Source: Pseudomonadaceae bacterium
GTDB lineage: Bacteria > Pseudomonadota > Alphaproteobacteria > UBA2136 > UBA6156
DNA length: 5,532 nt
NCBI GenBank assembly: GCA_947464215.1
Contig: CANHVX010000069.1
Location: 1-5,532 of the forward strand
Direction of reading: 5' to 3'
A program made the position numbers and the translations under genes. The notes below the pieces were generated by a model, which was not told the origin of the DNA, did not search any database, and saw only the letters and a list, made by a program, of their open reading frames with translations. Of this stretch, positions 1 through 5,532 are shown piece after piece; the first letter of the stretch is position 1; each line of letters starts with the position of its first letter.

Positions 1-684
1 AGCGTCGAACACATAGGCCACCGCCGCGCCGATGGCGAGCACCCACAAGGTTTCTTGCCCCTGATTGGGCACCACGCGGTCGTAAACATTCATCACGAAC
101 AAGGGCGAGGCCAGCGCGATGGCGTTGATGACGACGGCTGCTAGGCCAACCTTGTAATATATCGGCTTAAACTGGCGAATGGTGCCCCAAAACCACTGGC
201 GGGCGGGTGAGCTGAGTTCTTGGTCGAGCCGGGTTTTGAGCGTGGGCTTCACCAACACCAAGGTGCCGGTATAGACCTTGGCGAACTCGGCCAACGAGGC
301 GAATTCTTCGGTTTGCGCGGTGTAGGTATCGACCCATTTCACCTTTCCGCCAGGCTCTAGGCTTTGCAGCACCACCGCGCGCCCACTGCTAAGCACCGCC
401 ACCGCCGGCAGCACGTGGGGGGATATCTCGGCCACCGGGCGCCGCACCACCCGCGCCGCCAACCCCGCCCGCGACAGCGCCCGCACGAACAATTCGGGTG
501 TGAGGCGGTTCTTTTGCAGCGGCAAGCCCGCCACCAGCCCCGTAACGCTGAAGGTAAGCCGGTAATGGCCCATCAGCCATGCCAGGCAGCCTTGCCAGCT
601 GTCTTGGCTGTCGGCCTGCAAATGGCTATAACCCCCAGGAGGAGCCGCCGCATGTAATGTGTTGGACACGTTTTCCACCCACAT
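1..684 (-). CDS. Type I secretion ABC transporter (LapB/LssB-like permease/ATPase), N-terminal part
   Basis: The frame is open from 684 to the left edge and gives 228 residues; the ATPase half lies outside the window. Residues about 25-150 form a peptidase C39-like domain. Its start, DSQDSWQGCLAWL, aligns with the C39 catalytic motif, but the Cys after the Asp is Ser29, so the domain should bind substrate and not cleave it. LTPELFVRALSRAGL (61-75) and VVRRPVAEIS (79-88) are characteristic of the LapB type. Membrane helices begin near residue 175, followed by the family signature SPLFVMNVYDRVVPNQGQET (193-212). The protein would be the inner-membrane motor of a type I system exporting the adhesin at 2474. 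ATG at 684 lies just after an in-frame stop (688-690). GTG at 669 and a TTG near 616, closer to the conserved domain, are alternative starts, and no Shine-Dalgarno is decisive. The family call is firm; the start is not. Confidence 0.9.
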   Translation of the reverse strand, partial: MWVENVSNTLHAAAPPGGYSHLQADSQDSWQGCLAWLMGHYRLTFSVTGLVAGLPLQKNRLTPELFVRALSRAGLAARVVRRPVAEISPHVLPAVAVLSSGRAVVLQSLEPGGKVKWVDTYTAQTEEFASLAEFAKVYTGTLVLVKPTLKTRLDQELSSPARQWFWGTIRQFKPIYYKVGLAAVVINAIALASPLFVMNVYDRVVPNQGQETLWVLAIGAAVAYVFDA

Positions 685-865
685 ACCTTATGGCACTTCC
701 CCCCAAATGGCCCGCCTTTCCCTGCCACACCGCTACTTCTGCCACACCCGGTATGCCCTGAGAGCCACACACAGCCGCCCATGCCCACATATCAGGCTTA
801 TTTTGGCGGATTATGATGATTTTTATCGTCTTTATTCTTGCCTGTGTGTAAAAAATGTCACTCAG

Positions 866-879
866 CCCCTTGTCAGGGG
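866..879. repeat. Inverted repeat over the predicted -35 box
   Basis: CCCCT (866-870) and AGGGG (875-879) form a 5-bp perfect inverted repeat around TGTC. It covers the -35 box proposed for the TolC-like gene, so it could be an operator half-site pair. At this size it could also arise by chance. Confidence 0.35.
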
Positions 880-921
880 AGAGTTTGGCTCCTATATGTG
901 CATACACAAAGGCTTGTCAGG
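869..921 (+). repeat. 9-bp direct repeat CTTGTCAGG, two copies 44 bp apart
   Basis: CTTGTCAGG occurs at 869-877 and again at 913-921, about four helical turns apart. One copy overlaps the predicted -35 box and the other lies just downstream of the predicted transcription start. A related CTGTCAGG lies at 2377-2384, upstream of the adhesin gene. A shared regulator-binding site is possible but unproven. Confidence 0.35.
870..898 (+). promoter_or_regulatory. Candidate sigma70-type promoter for the TolC-like gene
   Basis: TTGTCA (870-875, five of six consensus bases) is followed after exactly 17 bp by TATATG (893-898, four of six). Transcription would start near 905 and leave a leader of about 70 bases before the ATG at 975. 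The spacing and position are good. This is inference from consensus only. Confidence 0.45.
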
Positions 922-958
922 ACGTTCTGGTGAGCCCACACACAAGGTTGAGCAACCA

Positions 959-965
959 AGGGAGA
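959..965 (+). promoter_or_regulatory. Ribosome binding site that decides the TolC-like start
   Basis: AGGGAGA lies 9 bases before the ATG at 975. It supports that codon over the in-frame ATG at 855, which would add 40 residues ahead of the signal peptide and would lie upstream of the predicted promoter. Confidence 0.7.
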
Positions 966-974
966 ACCCCACCT

Positions 975-2297
975 ATGAACCGCCACCTGTTCGCCAGCTT
1001 TTTGGCTATTGGCCTGACCACCACCGCGCTGGCCCACGCCACCAGCCTGAAAGATGCCATGGCCAAAGCCATTGACACCCACCCCGAAATTCTGGCCGCC
1101 CAAAAGGAACAGGCCGCCATTGGCTACCGCGTTGACGCCGCCCGCGCCGGCTACAAGCCCACCGTGGACTTCGCCATCGGCACCGGCTACGAGTGGAGCA
1201 AGAACAGCAGCACCCGCTTCCGCCCCGTGCGCACCCCTTCCAGCGGCAAACAAGGCAGCCGCGACATGTGGCGCAATGAAGCCCGCATCACCGCCACCCA
1301 AATGCTGTTTGACGGTTTCCAAACCAAAAGCCGCGTGGCCCAAGAAAAGAACCGTTTCTCGGCCGCCGGTTACCACGTGATGGACGTGAAAAACCAACTG
1401 GCCCTGCGCGCCGCTGAAGCCTACTTGGGCGTTCTGCGCGGCAAAGAACAGCTGGCCCTGGCCCAAACGAACCTGGAAACCCACCAAAGCTACCTCGGCA
1501 AAGTAAAAGACCGCACCGCCGGTGGACGCAGCGCCGAAGCCGATATCCGCCAAGTGGAAGGCCGTCTGGCCCTGGCCCAAGCCAACGTGGAAGCCGCCAC
1601 AGGCGACCTGAAGCAAGCCGAAGCCGCCTATCTGGAAGCCGTTGGCGAAATGCCCAACAGCCCTTCGAAGGATGCAACCCCCTTTGGTTTGGTGCCCGCC
1701 ACCAGCACAGCCGCCGTTGAGCGCGCCATGGGCAACAGCCCCGTGATTGCAGCCGCCATGGCTGACATTAAGGCCGCTAACGCCCAAGTGGCCGAAGCCA
1801 AGAGCCTCTTCTGCCCGAAAGTAACCCTTGAAGGTGGTGTGAGCCGCAACTGGAACCTGGATGGTGTTGAAGGCCCCAACCACGACGCCACCGCCATGCT
1901 GATGCTGCGCCAAAACCTCTACAACGGTGGCCGCGATGTCGCCCAGCGCAACGAACGCATTGAAATTGTTAAGCAAGCCACCGACCTGCTGGAAAAAGAA
2001 CGCCGCCAAGTTGAAATGAGCGTGCTGGACGCCATGGCCCGCATGGATGCCGCCAAAAACCGCCTGGAGCCCCTCACCCGCCACGTGGACGCTGCCAACA
2101 GCACCCGTGACGCCTATGTGGCCCAGTTCGACCTTGGCCAGCGCACCCTGCTGGACCTGCTGGACAGCGAAGTGGAACTCTTCAACGCCAAGAGCGCCCT
2201 GATTGACGGCAAATACGAAACCGACGCCGCCGCCTACGCCGTTATGGCCCACACCGGTGACCTGGCCCCCGCCAGCGCCCAAGTGGCCAGCAAATAA
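975..2297 (+). CDS. TolC-family outer-membrane protein of a type I secretion system (LapE-like)
   Basis: This 440-residue protein is of normal TolC-family length and should form the trimeric outer-membrane channel of the secretion system. A Sec signal peptide is clear: MNRH, then a hydrophobic stretch (5-20), with cleavage likely after ALA (20) or AHA (22). The mature protein starts with the usual SLKDAMAKAIDTHPEILAAQ. The family's internal duplication shows as LFDG at 111-114 and LYNGG at 315-319, about 204 residues apart, each followed by charged helical sequence. Long Ala/Glu/Gln-rich helices match the coiled-coil barrel. The C-terminal FDLGQRTLLDLLDSEVELFN is typical of type I secretion TolC proteins. 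Cys280, in LFCPKV, sits where an aromatic or other residue usually precedes the Pro and is unusual for an exported protein. The gene is divergent from the ABC transporter gene, followed by a strong terminator, and upstream of the adhesin it probably exports. Confidence 0.95.
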   Translation: MNRHLFASFLAIGLTTTALAHATSLKDAMAKAIDTHPEILAAQKEQAAIGYRVDAARAGYKPTVDFAIGTGYEWSKNSSTRFRPVRTPSSGKQGSRDMWRNEARITATQMLFDGFQTKSRVAQEKNRFSAAGYHVMDVKNQLALRAAEAYLGVLRGKEQLALAQTNLETHQSYLGKVKDRTAGGRSAEADIRQVEGRLALAQANVEAATGDLKQAEAAYLEAVGEMPNSPSKDATPFGLVPATSTAAVERAMGNSPVIAAAMADIKAANAQVAEAKSLFCPKVTLEGGVSRNWNLDGVEGPNHDATAMLMLRQNLYNGGRDVAQRNERIEIVKQATDLLEKERRQVEMSVLDAMARMDAAKNRLEPLTRHVDAANSTRDAYVAQFDLGQRTLLDLLDSEVELFNAKSALIDGKYETDAAAYAVMAHTGDLAPASAQVASK

Positions 2298-2312
2298 GGC
2301 TGGACGGGTTTG

Positions 2313-2348
2313 AAAGGCTGGCCGGGGAAACCCTGCCAGCCTTTTTTT
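2313..2348 (+). terminator. Intrinsic terminator after the TolC-like gene
   Basis: AAAGGCTGGC (2313-2322) pairs perfectly with GCCAGCCTTT (2335-2344). The loop itself contains GGG/CCC, which could extend the hairpin inward. A run of seven T (2342-2348) follows. It starts 15 bases after the stop codon and should end the transcript, so the adhesin gene probably needs its own promoter. The reverse strand lacks a long T run, so it acts rightward only. Confidence 0.92.
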
Positions 2349-2375
2349 GTAGGAAAAATGGATACACTTTGATAG

Positions 2376-2433
2376 CCTGTCAGGAGGATTTGCGGCGGTG
2401 CCCCATATAAAGGCATACGCCGCCTGCGACAGG
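2376..2433 (+). repeat. Nested inverted repeat in the adhesin leader
   Basis: Three nested arms pair in order. CCTGTC (2376-2381) pairs with GACAGG (2428-2433), GCGGCG (2392-2397) with CGCCGC (2418-2423), and TGCC (2399-2402) with GGCA (2412-2415). The loop is AT-rich and includes TATAAA. It ends 40 bases before the adhesin ATG. It could be a folded 5' leader that affects translation, or an operator if TATAAA is a -10 box. No T run follows, so it is not a standard terminator. It matches no riboswitch that I recognise. Confidence 0.5.
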
Positions 2434-2461
2434 TGGCACCCGAGTTTTCAACAACGGCACA

Positions 2462-2465
2462 AGGA
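2462..2465 (+). promoter_or_regulatory. Ribosome binding site of the adhesin gene
   Basis: AGGA lies 8 bases before the ATG at 2474. An in-frame stop at 2408-2410 and the absence of another ATG in between make 2474 the only likely start. Confidence 0.65.
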
Positions 2466-2473
2466 CCCTAACC

Positions 2474-5400
2474 ATGGCCACAGAACCCACCACCCCCACC
2501 ACCGTGAATGTATCGGCCGGCGCAAGCCTGCCTGCGGTGGCCAGCCCCAGTGTGGCCGCGGATGTGCTGCCGGGTTCGGCCCCCAAAGCCGTGGCCGCTG
2601 CGCCCGCTGCTGCCCCTGCGGCCAATGCCAATGAAACCTACACCGTGGTGATAAAAGCCCCCGAAGGCAAAAATATGCTGGCCTACTTGGTGGGCCCTGG
2701 CGCGGAAATTGTGCTGAAAGGCATTGACCTGAACACCGCCGTGTTGGCCAACGAAGCGGGCAACCTGCGCATTTCTCTGCCCAGTGGTGCGGAAATTCTG
2801 CTGCTGGATTATGCCTCGGCCGCCCAAAACACCGCGACCGTGGTGGTGACCGACAGCGGCCGCATGCCCGCCCAAAAGCTGCTGGCGGCCCTGGACGCAT
2901 CTGATAAAGACCTCAATGCCATTGAAACGGCGGCGGGCCCCGCCGCTGGCGGCGGCAACGACGGCGGCCTGCTGGCCCCGACCATTCTGGGCACGGGCGT
3001 TGGCAGCGGAGAAGGTATCTTCAGCGCCGTGATTGACCCCTACGCCCTGCCCCGCCCCACCGACGCCATTGCCGACACCGTAACCCCGGAATTGGCCCCC
3101 AGCAGCGAAATTTTGCCCCCGCCCCCGCCGGCGGCCCCCAATTTGCCGCCCTTTGCCCGCAATGACGTGTTTTCTGGCGTGCAAGGCAAGCCCGTGCAAA
3201 TGGCCGCCAACCAACTGCTGGCCAACGACACCGACCCCAATGGTGATGCGTTGCGGATTGTGAGTGTTCAGGGTGCCACCAACGGCGTGGCCGTGCTGAA
3301 CCCGGATGGCAGTGTCACCTTCACCACCGCCACTGGCTTTACCGGTACCGGGAGTTATTCCTACACCGTGACCGACGGCAAGGGTGGGTTTTCGACCGCC
3401 GACGTGACCGTGCAAATTGACCCCGACCGCCCCAACGAAAACAACGTAATTGCCGCCGATGACGCGGTGACTGTGCCCGAAGCCGGCCGCGCCATTACTG
3501 TGAACGTTCTGGCCAACGACAGTGACCCCGAAGGGGATGCCCTGGTGCCCGGCAGCGTGCGTATTTTGCAGGGGCCCGACCGTGGGACCGCCACGGTTAA
3601 TGCCAATGGCACCATTGGTTACCAAAGTGTGGACAGCCAGACCGGTTACTTCACCACCTTGGTGTATGAAGTAAGCGACGCGCGCGGCGCCCGCGACACC
3701 GCCACGCTGACGATTGAGGTTAAACCCGCCCTCAACACCCTGGAAGCCATTGACGACAGTGGTGAGATTATCCCCGCCGGGGCCGTGAAAACCTTTAACG
3801 TGGTGGCCAACGACATTGACCCGCAGGGCGATGCGTTTACCATTACGCGTATCGTAACCCCACCAACACGCGGCACCGCGACGTTTGACGCGGCGGCGGG
3901 GACTATTACCTACGATTCGGATGAGAGCGCCACCGGCTACACCGAAACCATTGTGTATGAAATTACCGACGCGCGCGGCGCCACCGACACCGCCACCCTT
4001 TCTGTGCGGGTAGAACCCACCAACAACGTGGTGGCCGCCGACGACACCGCCGACCTGATTGCCGGGCAAGACGTACGCATTGCCGTGCTGAACAACGACA
4101 GCGACCCCCAAGGCGACAGCTTCCGCGTGACGCGCATTCTGGAGCAGCCCCGTCTGGATGACGGCACGTTGCGCGGGAGTGTGGCCATCAACCCCGATGG
4201 GACCATCACCTACACCGACACGACGGGTGCCCGCGATTCGGCCATTGTGGAATTTAAATACGAAGTGGAAGACGCCCGCGGCGCCAAGGATATGGGCGTG
4301 GTGCGGGTGACGATTGGCACCGCACCCAACGGTGTGGACGCCAACAACGACACCTTCACGCTGGCCGAAGACAGCCCGCGCACCGACATTACCGCCAACC
4401 TGCTGGGCAACGACTTTGACCCGCAAGGCGACAGCTTTGGCATTAGCGCCGTTGGCACTCTCCCTGCCGCGCAGGGTGTGCTGGAGCTGGCGGGCGGGCG
4501 CGTGTTCTTCACCCCGGCGGCCAACTACAACGGCCCTGTTACCTTTACCTACACCCTGACCGACAGCAAAGGCGCCACAGACACCGCCCAGGTGACCATA
4601 AACGTGCAAGAAGTGCAGGACGGTTTGAACGCGGGGGATGATGCCTTCACCACCGACTTCAACACCAACCTGACCATGACGCCTACCCAGCTGCTGGCCA
4701 ACGACTTTGACCCCGACGGCAGCGTGCTGAACGGCGCCAGCATTATCAGCTTCAGCCAGCCGCTGAACGGCAGCCTCAGCCGCGATGGCAATGGCAACTT
4801 TGTGTATAACCCCACCGACACCTTCCGTGGCACCGACAGCTTCACCTATACCATCCGCGATGGGCAGGGTGAGCTGGACACGGCCACGGTGCGTATCCGT
4901 GTGGCGGACCCGGTGAGCCAAGATAACCCCGTGGACGCCGTGAATGACAGCCTGACCCTGGCCCCCGGTGAAACCAAGACCCTGAACGTGCTCACCAACG
5001 ACAGCGCCCCCGACGGCGGCCTGCAATTTGTGCGCGTGGTGGGCACCCTGCCCGCCGGTGTGACGGCGCTGGGCAATGGTGTGTTCAGCTACGCGGCACC
5101 CGCCAACACCACCGGCCAAGACCTGAGCTTCCAATACGAAGTGCGTGACGCCGACGGCGACACCGACATAGCCACCGCCACCTTCAGCGTGCGCGGCCCG
5201 GTGAACAGCGTGGACGCCCGCGATGACAGCGCCACGTTGGTGCGCAGCGCCGCCAACACGGCGGTGGACACCTTGGTTATCAACGTGAAAAGCAACGACG
5301 TTGACCCGGACGGCGATACCTTCCAGGTAACCCGCATTGTGAGCGGGCCGGCGGTTGGTTCGGCGACGCTGAACCCCGATGGGACCATCCGCTACACCGC

Positions 5401-5532
5401 CGATGCCAGCCAGCGCGAAGCCTATTCCACCACCTTGGTGTATGAAGTGACCGACGCGCGCGGCGCCACCGACACGGCCACCGTGACGATTAACGTAGGA
5501 ACCGACTTCAACAACGTGGACGCGGTGAACGA
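2474..5532 (+). CDS. Giant LapA-like (retention module, tandem cadherin/Ig-like repeat) adhesin, N-terminal part
   Basis: The frame is open from the ATG to the right edge (1019 complete codons) with no stop; the rest of the gene, including any C-terminal secretion signal, is outside. There is no Sec signal peptide, as expected for type I export. The order is: an Ala/Pro/Thr-rich extension (1-53); a beta-rich domain (about 54-135) that I take as the retention plug; a helical stretch LLAALDASDKDLNAIE (136-151); TAAGPAAGGG (152-161), matching LapG cleavage sites; a Gly-rich then Pro-rich linker to residue 227 with five prolines at 215-219; and eight full repeats of 93-102 residues from residue 228. 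The repeats fit the 'tandem-95' or cadherin-like class and carry NDxDPxGD calcium-type motifs and YxVxDxxGxxDTA strands. The likely role is a surface adhesin for attachment or biofilm, held in the outer membrane and exported by the adjacent transporter. Adhesive function and ligand are inferred from the family. Confidence 0.9.
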   Translation, partial: MATEPTTPTTVNVSAGASLPAVASPSVAADVLPGSAPKAVAAAPAAAPAANANETYTVVIKAPEGKNMLAYLVGPGAEIVLKGIDLNTAVLANEAGNLRISLPSGAEILLLDYASAAQNTATVVVTDSGRMPAQKLLAALDASDKDLNAIETAAGPAAGGGNDGGLLAPTILGTGVGSGEGIFSAVIDPYALPRPTDAIADTVTPELAPSSEILPPPPPAAPNLPPFARNDVFSGVQGKPVQMAANQLLANDTDPNGDALRIVSVQGATNGVAVLNPDGSVTFTTATGFTGTGSYSYTVTDGKGGFSTADVTVQIDPDRPNENNVIAADDAVTVPEAGRAITVNVLANDSDPEGDALVPGSVRILQGPDRGTATVNANGTIGYQSVDSQTGYFTTLVYEVSDARGARDTATLTIEVKPALNTLEAIDDSGEIIPAGAVKTFNVVANDIDPQGDAFTITRIVTPPTRGTATFDAAAGTITYDSDESATGYTETIVYEITDARGATDTATLSVRVEPTNNVVAADDTADLIAGQDVRIAVLNNDSDPQGDSFRVTRILEQPRLDDGTLRGSVAINPDGTITYTDTTGARDSAIVEFKYEVEDARGAKDMGVVRVTIGTAPNGVDANNDTFTLAEDSPRTDITANLLGNDFDPQGDSFGISAVGTLPAAQGVLELAGGRVFFTPAANYNGPVTFTYTLTDSKGATDTAQVTINVQEVQDGLNAGDDAFTTDFNTNLTMTPTQLLANDFDPDGSVLNGASIISFSQPLNGSLSRDGNGNFVYNPTDTFRGTDSFTYTIRDGQGELDTATVRIRVADPVSQDNPVDAVNDSLTLAPGETKTLNVLTNDSAPDGGLQFVRVVGTLPAGVTALGNGVFSYAAPANTTGQDLSFQYEVRDADGDTDIATATFSVRGPVNSVDARDDSATLVRSAANTAVDTLVINVKSNDVDPDGDTFQVTRIVSGPAVGSATLNPDGTIRYTADASQREAYSTTLVYEVTDARGATDTATVTINVGTDFNNVDAVN
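2633..2926 (+). other. Putative N-terminal retention module of the adhesin
   Basis: Residues about 54-151 form a compact beta-rich unit (YTVVIKAPEGKNMLAYLVG, later NLRISLPSGAEILLLDYASA) ending in a helical segment before TAAG. In LapA proteins the corresponding domain folds in the periplasm and jams the TolC-like pore. The position and the sequence after it agree with that role. The primary sequence is not the classic Pseudomonas LapA type, so the assignment rests on architecture. Confidence 0.6.
2927..2950 (+). other. Putative LapG-type protease cleavage site (TAAG-PAAG)
   Basis: Codons 152-159 read TAAGPAAG. LapG proteases cut LapA between the two alanines of TAAG, here Ala153/Ala154. The motif is followed by a Gly-rich stretch, as in known LapA-type proteins. 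PAAG directly after it could be a second site. The LapG gene is not in the window, so cleavage is predicted only. Confidence 0.65.
3652..3691 (+). repeat. DNA segment of repeat 2 shared with repeat 8
   Basis: 3652-3672 is identical over 21 bases to 5428-5448, and GACGCGCGCGGCGCC (3677-3691) recurs in units 3 and 8. DNA-level identity inside otherwise diverged units suggests recent intragenic duplication or gene conversion. Confidence 0.7.
3965..3990 (+). repeat. 26-bp DNA segment of repeat 3 identical to one in repeat 8
   Basis: The segment encodes TDARGATDT and is identical at 3965-3990 and 5450-5475, with synonymous sites included. Confidence 0.75.
5372..5475 (+). repeat. Repeat 8 segment matching units 2, 3 and 4
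   Basis: This stretch of unit 8 contains an 18-base match to unit 4 (5372-5389 with 4190-4207), a 21-base match to unit 2 (5428-5448 with 3652-3672) and a 26-base match to unit 3 (5450-5475 with 3965-3990). Unit 8 thus looks like a mosaic of earlier units. Confidence 0.7.

Larger units (their letters stand above)
685..974. promoter_or_regulatory. Divergent intergenic region between the ABC transporter and TolC-like genes
   Basis: These 290 bases separate two divergently read genes and hold no convincing coding sequence. An AT-rich block at about 795-860 stands out from its GC-rich surroundings and is the likely promoter core. The rightward promoter candidate is at 870-898. A weaker leftward candidate is GTGACA (862-857), a 17-bp spacer and AAGAAT (839-834) on the minus strand; its -10 box is poor and I hold it loosely. 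A short inverted repeat and a 9-bp direct repeat near 869-921 could be regulator sites. Confidence 0.5.
2349..2473 (+). promoter_or_regulatory. Leader/promoter region of the adhesin gene
   Basis: This is the gap between the terminator and the adhesin start. An AT-rich tract (about 2341-2374) may hold the promoter, but I find no well-spaced -35/-10 pair. TTGATA (2369-2374) and TATAAA (2406-2411) exist but are about 31 bases apart, too far to pair. TGGCAC (2434-2439) recalls a sigma54 -24 element, but the matching -12 GC is absent. Confidence 0.4.
3155..5532 (+). repeat. Tandem cadherin/Ig-like protein repeats, eight complete plus the start of a ninth
   Basis: Units start at 3155, 3452, 3746, 4034, 4340, 4631, 4937, 5216 and 5522, with lengths of 99, 98, 96, 102, 97, 102, 93 and 102 residues. 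Each begins with a motif like ADD or AVND, then NDxDPxGD, a PDGT or similar turn, and a YxVxDxxGxxDTAxVxI ending. The extracellular repeats should form a long rod, stiffened by calcium at the unit junctions. The units are diverged overall, but units 2, 3, 4 and 8 resemble each other most. Confidence 0.85.

Noticed and set aside
364..907. Several small open frames on both strands over the exporter gene and the intergenic region
   Set aside because: They lie in the wrong frame relative to the clear exporter reading or have His/Arg/Pro-rich compositions typical of GC-rich shadows, without ribosome binding sites.
855..974. A 40-codon N-terminal extension of the TolC-like protein starting at ATG 855
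   Set aside because: It would place the signal peptide inside the protein, overlap the predicted promoter, and has no ribosome binding site as good as the one before 975.
873..2282. A 469-codon open frame on the minus strand across the TolC-like gene
   Set aside because: It is the same codon-complement shadow effect, with Gly/His-rich nonsense sequence, opposite a complete TolC-family protein.
2434..2450. Possible sigma54 promoter (TGGCAC followed by TTTTC)
   Set aside because: The -12 GC dinucleotide is missing and the element lies too close to the start codon to be convincing.
2398..2634. A 78-codon frame starting at GTG 2398, 10 bases after AGGAGG (2382-2387)
   Set aside because: The Shine-Dalgarno match is good, but the product is Cys/His/Arg-rich, overlaps the adhesin start by about 160 bases and resembles an out-of-frame reading. 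A leader peptide cannot be excluded.
2468..5134. An 888-codon open frame on the minus strand across the adhesin gene
   Set aside because: Its codons are the exact complements of the adhesin codons. It stays open because the adhesin avoids TTA, CTA and TCA. The translation is low-complexity Gly/Val/His-rich and resembles no family, while the plus strand gives clear repeats.
3155..5532. CRISPR array or non-coding tandem repeats
   Set aside because: The periodicity is about 290-306 bases, in frame, and explained by protein repeats; there are no short repeats with unique spacers.

Overview
The window is GC-rich proteobacterial DNA that carries part of a type I secretion locus for a giant, surface-anchored, LapA-like adhesin. 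The LapB-like exporter, the TolC-family outer-membrane protein and the adhesin all point to a Gram-negative host. The Ala/Pro-rich adhesin N-terminus and codon style lean towards Alphaproteobacteria, but that is an impression and I cannot name a genus.

Layout: (1) 1-684, minus strand: the N-terminal 228 residues of a type I secretion ABC transporter with a catalytically degenerate C39-peptidase-like domain; it runs off the left edge. (2) 685-974: a divergent intergenic region with an AT-rich block, a plausible sigma70-type promoter for the rightward gene (TTGTCA, 17 bp, TATATG), an inverted repeat over its -35 box and a 9-bp direct repeat. (3) 975-2297, plus strand: a complete TolC/LapE-like outer-membrane protein (440 aa) with a signal peptide, followed by a strong intrinsic terminator (2313-2348). 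(4) 2349-2473: a leader region with a nested inverted repeat and no obvious promoter. (5) 2474 to the right edge, plus strand: the first 1019 codons of a very large adhesin. It has an Ala/Pro/Thr-rich extension, a small beta-rich N-terminal domain, a TAAG motif matching a LapG-type cleavage site, a Gly/Pro-rich linker, then eight complete cadherin/Ig-like tandem repeats of 93-102 residues and the start of a ninth.

Working model: the ABC transporter (inner membrane) and the TolC-like protein (outer membrane), with a membrane fusion protein not in this window, would secrete the adhesin. The adhesin's N-terminus would stay lodged in the outer-membrane pore as a retention plug, and a periplasmic LapG-type protease could release it by cutting at TAAG. 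The LapG and LapD homologues and the adhesin C-terminus are not visible, so c-di-GMP control is inferred from the family and not shown here.
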